64,000 bases of DNA, taken from positions 29,724 through 93,723 of the forward strand of contig NZ_BILW01000026.1 of the NCBI RefSeq assembly GCF_004000765.1, in the 5' to 3' direction. The stretch's first letter is position 1; each line of letters begins with the position of its first letter. Shown here piece by piece: positions 1 through 9,206 of the stretch. This stretch comes from Paenibacillus chondroitinus NBRC 15376. GTDB lineage: Bacteria; Bacillota; Bacilli; Paenibacillales; NBRC-103111. A program made the translations under genes and the position numbers. The notes under the pieces were generated by a model. The model saw nothing but the letters and a program-made list of their open reading frames with translations, did no database searches and was not told where the DNA came from.

Positions 1-964
1 GCAGCTCACGCCGGTCTTCAGGGCTAAATACAGCTTCGCTTTCCAGCAGCCCCGTCACAGAGCCTATAATTGTAGCTAATGGTGTTCGCAGCTCATGAGA
101 AAGCGAGTCCAGCAGCGCCGTTCGCAGCTTCTCAGACTCGGCAGTCAATTGCGCCACCTTCGCTTCATTCGCCAGCTTGACGCGGGAAATCGCAACAGCC
201 ACCAGATCCGAGAGCGCTTCGATGAAGCGGATTAGCTCCGGCATCTCCGTTAACGGCCGCTCACCGACATAGACAGCTAATACGCCGTGTACTTGATGAT
301 CTGTTTCAAGCGGGACATAGAGCGTTGAGGACTCCCTCAACGAGGGTGTGCCGCGCCCCGCGCTCGCATGATGATTGTAAACCCACGCCGCGATAGACAA
401 ATGGGATTCATCTTCCGCCCACTCGCTACCATCCTTGGAATAGGCTCCTACTTGCTGTTCACCCAATGGGTTTGGCATTAGAATAGCAGCTTTTGCGCTT
501 AATGCTTCGGAAACATGCTGTACAATCTGATTAAGAAGTCCTTCTAAATCGGAAATGGCCGTAATTTTACGGCTCAACGCATACAGGGCAGCCGTACTGG
601 CTTCACTCTGCTGTGCTTGATGAATCTGACTGCGAAGCTTCGAAGCCAAGCTCGCCGTGAGAGCGGCAACCGATATAAAGACAATAAATGAAATCAAATA
701 ACGCAAATCCGCAACTGTGAGGCTAAATACAGGAGGGACAAATAAGAAATCTAAAGATAATACGCCGATTGCCGCTGCAAAAAAGGAAGGCCCCCTTCCC
801 CAGCGTACAGCACTAAAAAGAACTGGAAGCAGATAGAAAAGAGAGACATTCACCAAGCCTAAGAAGTCGCTGAAAGCTTTTAAAAATAAAGTGACCACAG
901 CAATAAAAAGAGCTGTCATCACGTAGGATTTCCATCTGATCCAACTATTTGTTTTATTCATCAT
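1..964 (-). CDS. KdpD-type sensor histidine kinase, transmembrane/kinase half (partial)
   Basis: This gene starts at ATG 964 and runs off the left edge, so its 3' end is missing. The N-terminus carries four hydrophobic segments like the KdpD DUF4118 membrane domain. A GAF-like region follows, then the histidine-kinase H-box SHELRTPL near the edge. The ATP-binding domain lies outside the window. It begins four bases after the stop of the preceding gene, which carries the cytoplasmic KdpD sensor modules. The kinase and sensor halves of KdpD are therefore separate, translationally adjacent genes. The predicted role is autophosphorylation in response to potassium limitation or turgor and phosphotransfer to KdpE, which is not visible here and may lie further left. 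Confidence 0.88.
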   Translation of the reverse strand, partial: MMNKTNSWIRWKSYVMTALFIAVVTLFLKAFSDFLGLVNVSLFYLLPVLFSAVRWGRGPSFFAAAIGVLSLDFLFVPPVFSLTVADLRYLISFIVFISVAALTASLASKLRSQIHQAQQSEASTAALYALSRKITAISDLEGLLNQIVQHVSEALSAKAAILMPNPLGEQQVGAYSKDGSEWAEDESHLSIAAWVYNHHASAGRGTPSLRESSTLYVPLETDHQVHGVLAVYVGERPLTEMPELIRFIEALSDLVAVAISRVKLANEAKVAQLTAESEKLRTALLDSLSHELRTPLATIIGSVTGLLESEAVFSPEDRREL

Positions 965-968
965 GCTC

Positions 969-3269
969 TCATTTTACCTTATTTTCTGCGGATTGCCATA
1001 GATCGTAATCGGCGACAATGAGCACATCCATTTGGGAAGCAAGCGGCAGCAGTTTTTTAACCGTAGCGTCTTTCCATACGATCATTTGCGTGGCCCCCGC
1101 TGTACTTGCTTGAGAAGCAAACATAGCCGGGATGGCTTTACGGCTCATCACTTCTTGATACACAAACTCGCCCCCAAGCCTAACCGTCAGCTTCTCCAAC
1201 GTTTCCAGTTTAGGTTTCCAATGCTCGCCATTCCCCACTGCAATAAAGCTTACGTACCAAGCCGCTTTAAGCCGGTGTGCGATTCGAAACCCCCGGCGAA
1301 TCAGGCGGTCCGCTTGTGAGATCTCCGTGATGCAGACATAAATAACCTCTTTTCTCCGCCATGGGCCTCGAAGAGAGTTCTTGCGCTCCATAGATTCCAG
1401 ACGTTCATCTACATCATCAGCAATTTCACGTAAAGCCAGTTCCCGAAGGGCAATCAGATTACCCGTTTTAAAAAAGTTGTTCAACGCCTGATCCACTTTG
1501 ATCATCGCATAAATCTTGCCTTCTCTCATGCGAAGCTGCAAAGCTTCAGGAGCCACGTCAATTAATTGCACTTCATCGGCTGCCCGAAGAATGCTGTCAG
1601 GAACCGTTTCGCGAACCCGAATTCCGGTAATTTGCTCAACGGCATCGTTTAAGCTTTCCAAGTGCTGAACGTTGACCGTTGCAATGACGGATATGCCTGC
1701 CTCCAAAATTTCCAGCACATCTTCGTATCTTTTTTTGTGTTTACTGCCGGGGACATTCGAATGGGCTAATTCATCCACTAAAATGACTTCAGGCCGCGCC
1801 TTCATAATGGCTTCCGTATCCATCTCCTCAAGCCTTACGCCTTGATAGGCGATTTCTGCCCGAGGCATAATGGCCAGCTCGCCAATCTGTTCGATGGTTC
1901 CCTTTCTCCCATGCGTTTCGAGCAGCCCGATCTTCACATCGATGCCCTTTTTGAGCAAGTCATTGCCTTCCCGCAGCATGGTATATGTTTTTCCTACCCC
2001 TGGGGCGGCGCCAATATACACTTTGAACCTGCCTCGTTTGATTTTCTCGATCTTTGCTTGAACCTCTTGCCTGCTCAGACGCTTATATTTGTACGGCTCC
2101 TTCGATACCTGCATGTGGGCAGGAAGAATGCGCTCCCCATCCCGTGCAGCACGATCGGCAACCAGAAACACATCGACATTCTTGACTCTTTTCAAAATGC
2201 CATTGATCACAGATCCTTGCCAAAAGGTTTGCCACTTGGTTTGTTTGGAATGCCCCAAGACAATACGGGTTACTTTATGATGGATGGCATAATCAACCAA
2301 GGCTTTAGGAATACAACGGCGGAATCTTAGCGGAAGCTCCTCGAACTTGCCGCCGACTTTCTCGACAAGCTTCATAATCGATCTGCGAAAAGCAGAGGCT
2401 TCCTTCGAAAGCGGTTTATTGACCTTACGCAGCGTCACAACATGAAGATCACCGTTCAACCGCTTCGCGATTTGTTGGCCCCTCCGCACATAAATGGAGC
2501 CATTCCAATGATATTGGGCGGTTACCAGGATGCGCTCTGTGGCGCCTGAAGGCCCTAGAATCCCCATCTGTTCGCGATGCGCTTCCAGCGAATCGTTAAC
2601 ATCCTCTGCAACGAGACGCAAGGCTAATTCTCTTAATACGCCTAAGTTGCCTCTTTTGAATACAGCAGTGTCTTTATTTCCCTTGAGATGCCCTTCTTCC
2701 AGTCGATTCAGAATCATTTCGGGCGTAGCATCGATTAAGCGAACCTCATCGGCCAGCTCCAGTGTATCTGCGGGCACACAATGCCCCACTTCAATCCCCG
2801 TCAACTTATGCGCAACTTCCATCGCGGCTGCCAGCTCATACACATTCACAGTGGTTATCACACTAATATTGTTAGCAAGCAGATACTTGATATCATCCAG
2901 ACGCGTAGGAAAACGGGCATCCGGTCGATTCAGATGGGCTAACCCGTCTACAAGCACAACCTCCGGATTTCTCTCCATTAAAGCATCCAGATTTAAATCC
3001 TTTTGCTCCGTGCCGTCTTTCATCCAATGGATGCTCGGTACTCTTTCCAAATCTCCTAATTGTTCCACGGTTTCCGGCCTTTGCAGGGTAGATACCGCGC
3101 AGATAACCACATCAATCCCCTGCTGCCTAAGATTATGCCCTTCCCGCAGCATATGGTACGTCTTCCCTGAGCCGCTGACCGCACCGATATAGATTTTCAG
3201 ACTGCCGCGATGCAATTTGGAGATCGATAATAAAATTTCTTCCGGCGTTTTCCTCTTGAAACCATCCAA
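969..3269 (-). CDS. kdpD: KdpD sensor protein with two tandem KdpD-N/USP modules
   Basis: This 766-aa protein has no kinase domain. It has two KdpD N-terminal modules, each followed by a universal stress protein (USP) domain. Module 1 has Walker A GAVSGSGKT (residues 29-37) but a degenerate Walker B (VDGLAH, about 106-111). Its USP domain keeps the GHSKxxxW...GS nucleotide loop (about 338-352). Module 2 has Walker A GAAPGVGKT (419-427) and an intact Walker B VDELAH (about 497-502), but its USP domain lacks the glycine loop. The first codon is probably TTG 3269, eight bases after GGGGAGG. It presumably senses potassium or nucleotide signals for the downstream kinase. Standalone KdpD-N proteins are known; a tandem duplicate is unusual. 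Confidence 0.9.
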   Translation of the reverse strand: MDGFKRKTPEEILLSISKLHRGSLKIYIGAVSGSGKTYHMLREGHNLRQQGIDVVICAVSTLQRPETVEQLGDLERVPSIHWMKDGTEQKDLNLDALMERNPEVVLVDGLAHLNRPDARFPTRLDDIKYLLANNISVITTVNVYELAAAMEVAHKLTGIEVGHCVPADTLELADEVRLIDATPEMILNRLEEGHLKGNKDTAVFKRGNLGVLRELALRLVAEDVNDSLEAHREQMGILGPSGATERILVTAQYHWNGSIYVRRGQQIAKRLNGDLHVVTLRKVNKPLSKEASAFRRSIMKLVEKVGGKFEELPLRFRRCIPKALVDYAIHHKVTRIVLGHSKQTKWQTFWQGSVINGILKRVKNVDVFLVADRAARDGERILPAHMQVSKEPYKYKRLSRQEVQAKIEKIKRGRFKVYIGAAPGVGKTYTMLREGNDLLKKGIDVKIGLLETHGRKGTIEQIGELAIMPRAEIAYQGVRLEEMDTEAIMKARPEVILVDELAHSNVPGSKHKKRYEDVLEILEAGISVIATVNVQHLESLNDAVEQITGIRVRETVPDSILRAADEVQLIDVAPEALQLRMREGKIYAMIKVDQALNNFFKTGNLIALRELALREIADDVDERLESMERKNSLRGPWRRKEVIYVCITEISQADRLIRRGFRIAHRLKAAWYVSFIAVGNGEHWKPKLETLEKLTVRLGGEFVYQEVMSRKAIPAMFASQASTAGATQMIVWKDATVKKLLPLASQMDVLIVADYDLWQSAENKVK

Positions 3270-3343
3270 TCCAACATCCTCCCCTTTCTCCTAAAAATGA
3301 CGCAGAAACCACTCCCGACCTATCGAGAGTGGTTGCCTGCCAC

Positions 3344-3907
3344 TTACAACTTCACTTGTTTTAGCAGCTCTATATTCAGTTCTGTTACATTCACCCTTGG
3401 CTCACCAAGGAAACCGAGCTGTCTAGTTTTTGTAAACTGATCGACAAGTCCGTTAAGCACGTTCTCTGCGATTCCTGTTTCTTTACTAATTCTAGGCACT
3501 TGGGCTTTGGCCCCCTCCGGTGACAAATCCGGATCAAAGCCGGAGCCAGACATCGTGACTAGATCAGCTGGAATGTCGGTTAGGCTCGGATTCTCCTTCT
3601 TCAAAGCATCGATCTTTTCTGCCAATGACGCTGCATAATCACTTGAAGCTACCGCCATGTTGGAGCCGGAAGAAGCTTTGGGATCATATTTGGCTGTAGA
3701 TTCCCTTGGGTGGAACAGCTTAGGGGACTCGAAGCTCTGTGCCAGCAATTCCGAGCCGATTACCGTTCCGCCGGATTCAATCAGACTTCCATCCGCTTGC
3801 TTGGGGAATAAGACTTGAGCCACGCCCGTCGTAACCAGCGGATAAATGAGTCCGCAAACGATCATGAACAATATAGATACACGAATTGCTATAAAAACCG
3901 ATTTCAT
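3344..3907 (-). CDS. kdpC: Potassium-transporting ATPase subunit C
   Basis: KdpC is the 187-aa accessory subunit of the KdpFABC high-affinity potassium pump. It is thought to raise the ATP affinity of KdpB. One N-terminal transmembrane segment (about residues 5-30) precedes a soluble extracellular domain, with the family features HPRES and the ASSGSNMA region in the middle. The length matches the family. It lies 28 bp downstream of kdpB and has GAGGAG upstream of ATG 3907, which fits an operon. Confidence 0.96.
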   Translation of the reverse strand: MKSVFIAIRVSILFMIVCGLIYPLVTTGVAQVLFPKQADGSLIESGGTVIGSELLAQSFESPKLFHPRESTAKYDPKASSGSNMAVASSDYAASLAEKIDALKKENPSLTDIPADLVTMSGSGFDPDLSPEGAKAQVPRISKETGIAENVLNGLVDQFTKTRQLGFLGEPRVNVTELNIELLKQVKL

Positions 3908-3935
3908 GACGCTATCTCCTCGTTTCTCTTTCTCT

Positions 3936-5978
3936 TTAAACGATATTTAATCCGTGAAGTATCATATCGATCACTTTAATCCCGATGAACGGTACGATGA
4001 CCCCGCCAATCCCATACAGCAGCACATTGCGCGACAATAAGCGATCCGCTGACATTGCGCGATACTTAACGCCTTTCATCGCAATCGGAATCAGCAGCGG
4101 AATGATGATGGCATTGAAAATTAAAGCGGATAAAATAGCCGATTCCGGCGATGCCAGATTCATAATATTCAAGGCCTGCAGCTGCGGCATAGCCAGGATA
4201 AACATCGCAGGAATGATCGCAAAATACTTGGCGATATCATTGGCAATAGAGAAGGTCGTTAAAGCTCCGCGCGTGATCAGCAGCTGCTTCCCAATGGAAA
4301 TAACGGAAAGCAGCTTGGTTGGATCCGAGTCCAAGTCGATCATGTTAGCGGCTTCCTTCGCCGCCATAGTACCTGAATTCATCGCCAATCCTACGTCCGC
4401 TTGTGCCAATGCAGGAGCATCATTCGTTCCGTCGCCTGTCATCGCAACAAGCTTGCCTTCTTGCTGTTCCTTTTTAATCGCAGCGATTTTATCTTCCGGT
4501 TTCGCCTCTGCAATAAACTCATCTACGCCTGCTTCAAGCGCAATCGTTGCAGCTGTCAGCGGGTTATCCCCCGTACACATGACGGTTTTGATCCCCATCG
4601 AGCGCAGCTCGGCAAACCGCTCCTTCAAGCCCGGTTTTACGGTATCTTTGAGGTAAATAACACCGTAAATTCGCTCATTAATCGCTACAGCAAGCGGAGT
4701 GCCTCCAGCCTTAGCAATTCGGTTCGTAATCGTCTCCAGATCATTAGGAATTTTGCCGCCTAAAGCTGATACATATTTTTTAATCGCGTCAACTGCGCCC
4801 TTACGTACTTTGGAGCCTCCTACGAGATTAAGCCCCGACATGCGTGTCTCAGCTGTGAACTCGACAACTTCCGCACCTTCGTAAGCACTGGTTTGCCAGG
4901 ATTCGCCAAGTTTATTGGCAAGCTCAACAATGGAGCGACCTTCCGGCGTTTCATCTTTGACAGAAGCTTGGAGTGCAGCAAACGTAATATCTTTGGCAAT
5001 CACGCCAGCTACAGGAACGAATTCAGACGCCATCCGATTCCCGAATGTAATGGTTCCTGTTTTGTCTAAAATCATCGTGTCGATGTCGCCTGCGGCTTCC
5101 ACCGCTTTACCGGACATCGCAAGCACGTTAAACTGTGTGACACGGTCCATCCCGGCGATGCCGATGGCGGATAAGAGACCGCCGATGGTTGTCGGAATCA
5201 GACAGACCAACAGCGCGATCAGCGTGGAAATCTCCAGTTTCACATTCAAATACTGGGCCATTGGCACCATGGTCATAATGACGATCAAGAAAATCAGCGT
5301 TAATACAGCAAGCAGTGTCGTTAAAGCAATTTCGTTCGGCGTTTTCTGCCGTTTGGCGCCTTCAACGAGTGCAATCATACGGTCCAAGAAAGATTCGCCT
5401 GGATCGGTCGTCACTTTGACAACGATATAGTCGGACGCTACCCGTGTACCGCCGGTTACGGAAGAGAAGTCGCCTCCCGCTTCCTTAATAACAGGAGCGG
5501 ATTCACCTGTAATGGCGGATTCGTCAATGGAAGCCAAGCCTTCAATGATTTCCCCGTCGGAAGGGATGATCTCACCGATTTCGATGCGAACGATATCCCC
5601 CTTACGGAGTGTAGTAGAAGACACTTCCTTGTAGGAGCCGTCCTTTTGAACCAGACGAGCTTTCGTATCGGACTTCGTTTTCCGTAAAGAGTCAGCCTGT
5701 GCCTTGCCGCGCCCTTCCGCCAGAGCTTCCGCAAAGTTCGCGAAAAGCAGGGTAAAGAGCAGAATCAGAAAGACCGCGATATTATAAGCCCTGCCTACTT
5801 CCGTCGAGCCAAATAGGTCTGGTGCAAGTGATAACAGAAAGGTAATGACGGTTCCTACTTCTACGACGAACATGACCGGATTTTTAATCATTACCCATGG
5901 ATTTAATTTTTTAAATGAATCCGCGATAGCTTGATTGACAATTTCTTTTGTTAATGTTTTTTTACGTTCCACTGCCAT
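3936..5978 (-). CDS. kdpB: Potassium-transporting P-type ATPase subunit B
   Basis: KdpB is the catalytic P-type ATPase subunit (680 aa) that hydrolyses ATP to drive potassium uptake through KdpA. The phosphorylation motif DKTGT, the actuator TGES and the hinge GDGTNDAPAL are all present, with the usual membrane segments, so it should be active. AGGGAGG precedes ATG 5978. It is the third gene of kdpF-A-B-C, 30 bp after kdpA. Confidence 0.98.
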   Translation of the reverse strand: MAVERKKTLTKEIVNQAIADSFKKLNPWVMIKNPVMFVVEVGTVITFLLSLAPDLFGSTEVGRAYNIAVFLILLFTLLFANFAEALAEGRGKAQADSLRKTKSDTKARLVQKDGSYKEVSSTTLRKGDIVRIEIGEIIPSDGEIIEGLASIDESAITGESAPVIKEAGGDFSSVTGGTRVASDYIVVKVTTDPGESFLDRMIALVEGAKRQKTPNEIALTTLLAVLTLIFLIVIMTMVPMAQYLNVKLEISTLIALLVCLIPTTIGGLLSAIGIAGMDRVTQFNVLAMSGKAVEAAGDIDTMILDKTGTITFGNRMASEFVPVAGVIAKDITFAALQASVKDETPEGRSIVELANKLGESWQTSAYEGAEVVEFTAETRMSGLNLVGGSKVRKGAVDAIKKYVSALGGKIPNDLETITNRIAKAGGTPLAVAINERIYGVIYLKDTVKPGLKERFAELRSMGIKTVMCTGDNPLTAATIALEAGVDEFIAEAKPEDKIAAIKKEQQEGKLVAMTGDGTNDAPALAQADVGLAMNSGTMAAKEAANMIDLDSDPTKLLSVISIGKQLLITRGALTTFSIANDIAKYFAIIPAMFILAMPQLQALNIMNLASPESAILSALIFNAIIIPLLIPIAMKGVKYRAMSADRLLSRNVLLYGIGGVIVPFIGIKVIDMILHGLNIV

Positions 5979-6008
5979 GTAAATCCTCCCTCTCTAGTAC
6001 GTCTATCC

Positions 6009-7685
6009 TCAACGCGCTGCCAAATGTTCAGCAATCGGTCCCAATGCCAGCGCCGGGAAGAACGTTAGAGCACCGATAACTAAAATAATCATGATTAAAA
6101 TCCCCATAAATAAAGGTGTATTCGTCCGAAGCGTACCTGTTGTAACGGGCACAACACGCTTAGTAGCAAGTGAGCCTGCTATTGCGAGCATGGCGATAAT
6201 GGAAATATAGCGTCCAACCAGCATGACAAGACCAATGCTCATGGCATAAAAGTTCGTTCCGGCGCTCAAACCGCCAAAGGCAGATCCGTTATTGGCTGCA
6301 CCGGAGGTGAAGGCATACAGAACTTCAGACAGACCATGCATCCCTTGATTCGCTATGGACGTGACCGATTCAGGACGAATCAACGCCCAAGCCGTCGGTG
6401 CCAAAATAATGAGCGGATGCGTCAAAATCGCGATCGCAGCCAGCTTGACTTCTTTGCCTTCAATTTTTTTGCCCATAAATTCTGGTGTACGTCCAACCAT
6501 TAGCCCACAAATGAATACGGACAAGATGAGATAAAGCAGTCCGTTTAATAAGCCGACCCCTTTGCCGCCAAACACGTTATTTAACATCATTTCCGCAAAA
6601 GGAACAATACTTCCTAGCGGTGTAAGCGATTCATGCATCGCATTAACAGAGCCTGTAGTAGCTGCTGTAGTAACGGTTGTGAAAAGGGCCGTTTCGGATA
6701 GTCCGAATCGAACTTCCTTGCCTTCCATATTGCCATGAACGCCTAACGCATCTACAGCAGCAATACCTTTATACTCCGCGTAGAACACCGTGGCCAACAT
6801 GACCAAGAAGATAATTCCCATAGCAGCGAATACGGTCCAGCCTTGCTTCTTGTTCTTAATCATTAGTCCGAATGCATAGACGAGCGACGTAGGCAAAAGC
6901 ATCATACAAATGATATGGATCATATTAGTAAATGGCGTTGGGTTCTCAAACGGGTGCGCAGCATTCGTCCCAAACCACCCGCCACCGTTGGTGCCGATAT
7001 GCTTGATCGATTCCAACGAAGCTACTAAACCGCGGGTAATCGTTTGTTCGGCCCCTTCAATCGTTGTCGCTTGAACAGCTCCCAACAAGGTTTGTGGAAC
7101 ACCTTGAAAAACTAAGATTAAAGCGACAATAAAACTAAGCGGCAGAAACACGCGAGTAATCGACCTGGTCATATCCACGTAGAAGTTTCCGAGGTTATCT
7201 TGACGGCCCACTAATCCGCGGATAAAAGCTACCGCTACGGCGAATCCGGTTGCCGCCGATGTAAACATCGGGAACGTAATGGCTACCATTTGCGATAGAT
7301 AGGACATCGTGTTTTCACCACTGTAAGCTTGCCAGTTCGTATTCGTAATAAAAGAAATAGCTGTATTAAAAGCGATTGTTGGTGATACATTATCTATTCC
7401 ATCTGGATTAAGCGGCAGATACTTTTGAAGCCGAAATACGGCGTACATGAGGATCATCATGACAAAGTTGACGATTAATACAGCTCCTAAGTACTTCTTC
7501 CATCCCATCGCTTCGTCTTCTTTAACACCCATTAGGCGATAGGACACGCGCTCGAAGGGGCCGAACACACGATCCAGACCACTCTTTTCATAACCAAACA
7601 CTTTCACCAAGTAGCTGCCCACCGGCTTCACCAAAATCATGATAATCACCAGTGTGATGACTACTTGCAACAATCCCATACCCAT
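6009..7685 (-). CDS. kdpA: Potassium-transporting ATPase subunit A
   Basis: KdpA is the channel-like potassium-binding subunit (558 aa) of KdpFABC, with about ten transmembrane helices. Selectivity-filter-like stretches are visible, for example TNTNWQAYSG and GTNGGGWFGTNAAHPFENPT. The length matches the family. GGGGGAG lies upstream of ATG 7685. kdpF is 42 bp upstream. Confidence 0.98.
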   Translation of the reverse strand: MGMGLLQVVITLVIIMILVKPVGSYLVKVFGYEKSGLDRVFGPFERVSYRLMGVKEDEAMGWKKYLGAVLIVNFVMMILMYAVFRLQKYLPLNPDGIDNVSPTIAFNTAISFITNTNWQAYSGENTMSYLSQMVAITFPMFTSAATGFAVAVAFIRGLVGRQDNLGNFYVDMTRSITRVFLPLSFIVALILVFQGVPQTLLGAVQATTIEGAEQTITRGLVASLESIKHIGTNGGGWFGTNAAHPFENPTPFTNMIHIICMMLLPTSLVYAFGLMIKNKKQGWTVFAAMGIIFLVMLATVFYAEYKGIAAVDALGVHGNMEGKEVRFGLSETALFTTVTTAATTGSVNAMHESLTPLGSIVPFAEMMLNNVFGGKGVGLLNGLLYLILSVFICGLMVGRTPEFMGKKIEGKEVKLAAIAILTHPLIILAPTAWALIRPESVTSIANQGMHGLSEVLYAFTSGAANNGSAFGGLSAGTNFYAMSIGLVMLVGRYISIIAMLAIAGSLATKRVVPVTTGTLRTNTPLFMGILIMIILVIGALTFFPALALGPIAEHLAAR

Positions 7686-7727
7686 AGTAGGTTCTCCCCC
7701 TGCTTTACATAAGTTCTAATTTATCCA

Positions 7728-7805
7728 TTAAAATTTCTCCGGCTTCACCAAAACAAAGCCAAGATACACCATGAGTGCTAATGCAATTAATCCAATCACA
7801 ATCAT
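7728..7805 (-). CDS. kdpF: KdpF small membrane subunit (25 aa)
   Basis: This is a 25-aa single-helix peptide (begins MIVIGLIALALMVYL, ends LVKPEKF) preceded by a perfect AGGAGG. Size, hydrophobicity, the LxKPEKF-type C-terminus and the position directly before kdpA identify KdpF, which stabilises the KdpABC complex. It was found by reading the kdpA upstream gap. Confidence 0.92.
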   Translation of the reverse strand: MIVIGLIALALMVYLGFVLVKPEKF

Positions 7806-7858
7806 TTGGTTGCCTCCTAATAAGTTTTCATTCAAAAACTCCCATCGAAAGCATCAGC

Positions 7859-7945
7859 TTACGCTTTTTCGCAAAATTTCATAAAGCCCCAAAACCCCAG
7901 AAAGGTTAATGCCATTAATAAGACCATCGTTACATCGTTGTACAT
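7859..7945 (-). CDS. 28-aa membrane peptide upstream of kdpF
   Basis: A 28-codon ORF begins MYNDVTMVLLMALTFLGFWG and ends FMKFCEKA. A GGAGGAGG ribosome binding site lies at ideal distance. It is one predicted transmembrane helix with a short charged tail containing a cysteine. It sits between a TrkA-N-like gene and kdpF, in the same direction. Small peptides with this shape (Asp near the N-terminus, Cys-Glu/Asp near the C-terminus) occur before kdpF in other bacteria as far as I recall. A role as an extra small Kdp subunit is inference. Confidence 0.75.
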   Translation of the reverse strand: MYNDVTMVLLMALTFLGFWGFMKFCEKA

Positions 7946-7962
7946 CGCGCACCTCCTCCAAG

Positions 7963-8397
7963 TCAGACAGATCCTAATTTATTGGTTTGTAATAGAGATG
8001 ATAGAAGGAACTTCACATCACCGTTTTTGGAATAAATAACATAGTCAGCGCCTAGCCCTTTATAAATCAATCTGGGATTTACACTTTGGGTAATCACATA
8101 CATCGGCCCTGACGTCCAACTGCGGCATATCTGAATATAGCGACAGCATAACGTCAAGCTTTCTTCGAATAGAATAATGCTCCCAATTGGATAATCGGGA
8201 ATATGAGGTGAACCCGGTAATGACGTATCCACCTGGATGATCTTTTTTACTCCCTGCCCTTCTAGCTTGCGTTTTTCCATCTTGTTATTCGTTAAAGCAA
8301 CATAAGGAAACCCAGCCAACCTGATCTGTTTCATAAAGTTCTCGCCTGCCTTGGTTGGCGCCGCTATTAGCAGCAAATCGCTTTGCATGGCCTTCAT
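7963..8397 (-). CDS. Small TrkA-N-like (putative potassium-sensing) protein
   Basis: This 144-aa protein immediately precedes the small Kdp peptides. I chose ATG 8397 because AAAGGAAG precedes it; the longer frame to 8466 has no ribosome binding site. The sequence alternates hydrophobic strands and helices like a Rossmann fold (DLLLIAAPTKAGENFMKQI near the start). It ends with VNPRLIYKGLGADYVIYSKN, similar to the GADxVI segment of TrkA-N/RCK domains. The canonical GxGxxG nucleotide loop is not evident. A regulatory role in potassium uptake is inferred from context and this weak resemblance; otherwise it is hypothetical. Confidence 0.6.
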   Translation of the reverse strand: MKAMQSDLLLIAAPTKAGENFMKQIRLAGFPYVALTNNKMEKRKLEGQGVKKIIQVDTSLPGSPHIPDYPIGSIILFEESLTLCCRYIQICRSWTSGPMYVITQSVNPRLIYKGLGADYVIYSKNGDVKFLLSSLLQTNKLGSV

Positions 8398-8493
8398 CGC
8401 TTCCTTTCCTGACTCATTGTAACGCTGAACGGTATAAAAATGAGGTAAAGAATCCTTGGCATGCATATAAAAAAAACATAAAAATGCGCATGC

Positions 8494-8931
8494 TTAGAAA
8501 GAAACATAGGCCTCTGAATGGTCAAAAATATAAGAACGATTCGATAGAACATCCAATTCTTTGTTGCCAATAGATTTATGTTGAAGCTTCTCTGACAGGT
8601 CTGTTAATGCCGACTCGATCACATGAGTCCTTACTTCTCCCCATGCCTCTTTTTTCTGACGGACATAGTGCAAACCATCCTCAAGGGATAGCCCTTTGAG
8701 CTTCTGAAAGACAACAGCCCATTGAACGAAGTCTCCCTTCAGATTGCCGCACGGAATTTCATAATCTCCTAAACCGCTTGCTCCCAGGCTTGTTGAGATG
8801 GAAAGCATGCCGCAATGACAGTCGCGGCCATGTCCAGGTAGCAGCTTGTCGGATAACTCATCATCAAAGCGATAGCATTCAATTCGGGTAATCTTGCATT
8901 CAGGAACCATGTGTAGATTCACTCTCCTCAT
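8494..8931 (-). CDS. Hypothetical protein, 145 aa
   Basis: A minus-strand ORF lies upstream of the kdp-linked genes. The segment CKITRIECYRF and a later WGEVRTHVIESALTDLSEKL faintly resemble the capping domain of enolase-superfamily enzymes, but no barrel domain follows and no catalytic residue can be assigned. The start is uncertain: ATG 8931 overlaps the GAGGAG motif, and ATG 8910 lies about 13 bases after it. Function unknown. Confidence 0.6.
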   Translation of the reverse strand: MRRVNLHMVPECKITRIECYRFDDELSDKLLPGHGRDCHCGMLSISTSLGASGLGDYEIPCGNLKGDFVQWAVVFQKLKGLSLEDGLHYVRQKKEAWGEVRTHVIESALTDLSEKLQHKSIGNKELDVLSNRSYIFDHSEAYVSF

Positions 8932-9206
8932 TTGATGCTCTGAATCTTACGCCTTGGAGATCCGCCTTGTAAAACGTGCCGCGACCTTCTTTTTGCCGTA
9001 TAGACGAATGGATACGTTTTCAAATAATTCGTGCATGAATTTTCGATATTCAATCTTCGGTTTACTTCCATTTACGCCATTTTTATCGTTTTTTTATGGG
9101 TTTCCCCACGTTTCTTTACCCCATTTTTATTCCTCTCAGCCTTACAATTGAGGAGCAAAACACACACATTATTGCTGCAGGTCTTACGTGCAAAGGAGAA
9201 ATGACG

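Noticed and set aside
2530..3192. 220-codon plus-strand ORF opposite the KdpD sensor gene
   Set aside because: Antisense shadow of a strongly conserved coding region; Ser-rich composition is typical of the complement frame.
8954..9151. Plus-strand 65-codon ORF
   Set aside because: No ribosome binding site, low-complexity Phe-rich product, overlaps the likely promoter region of the 9207 gene.
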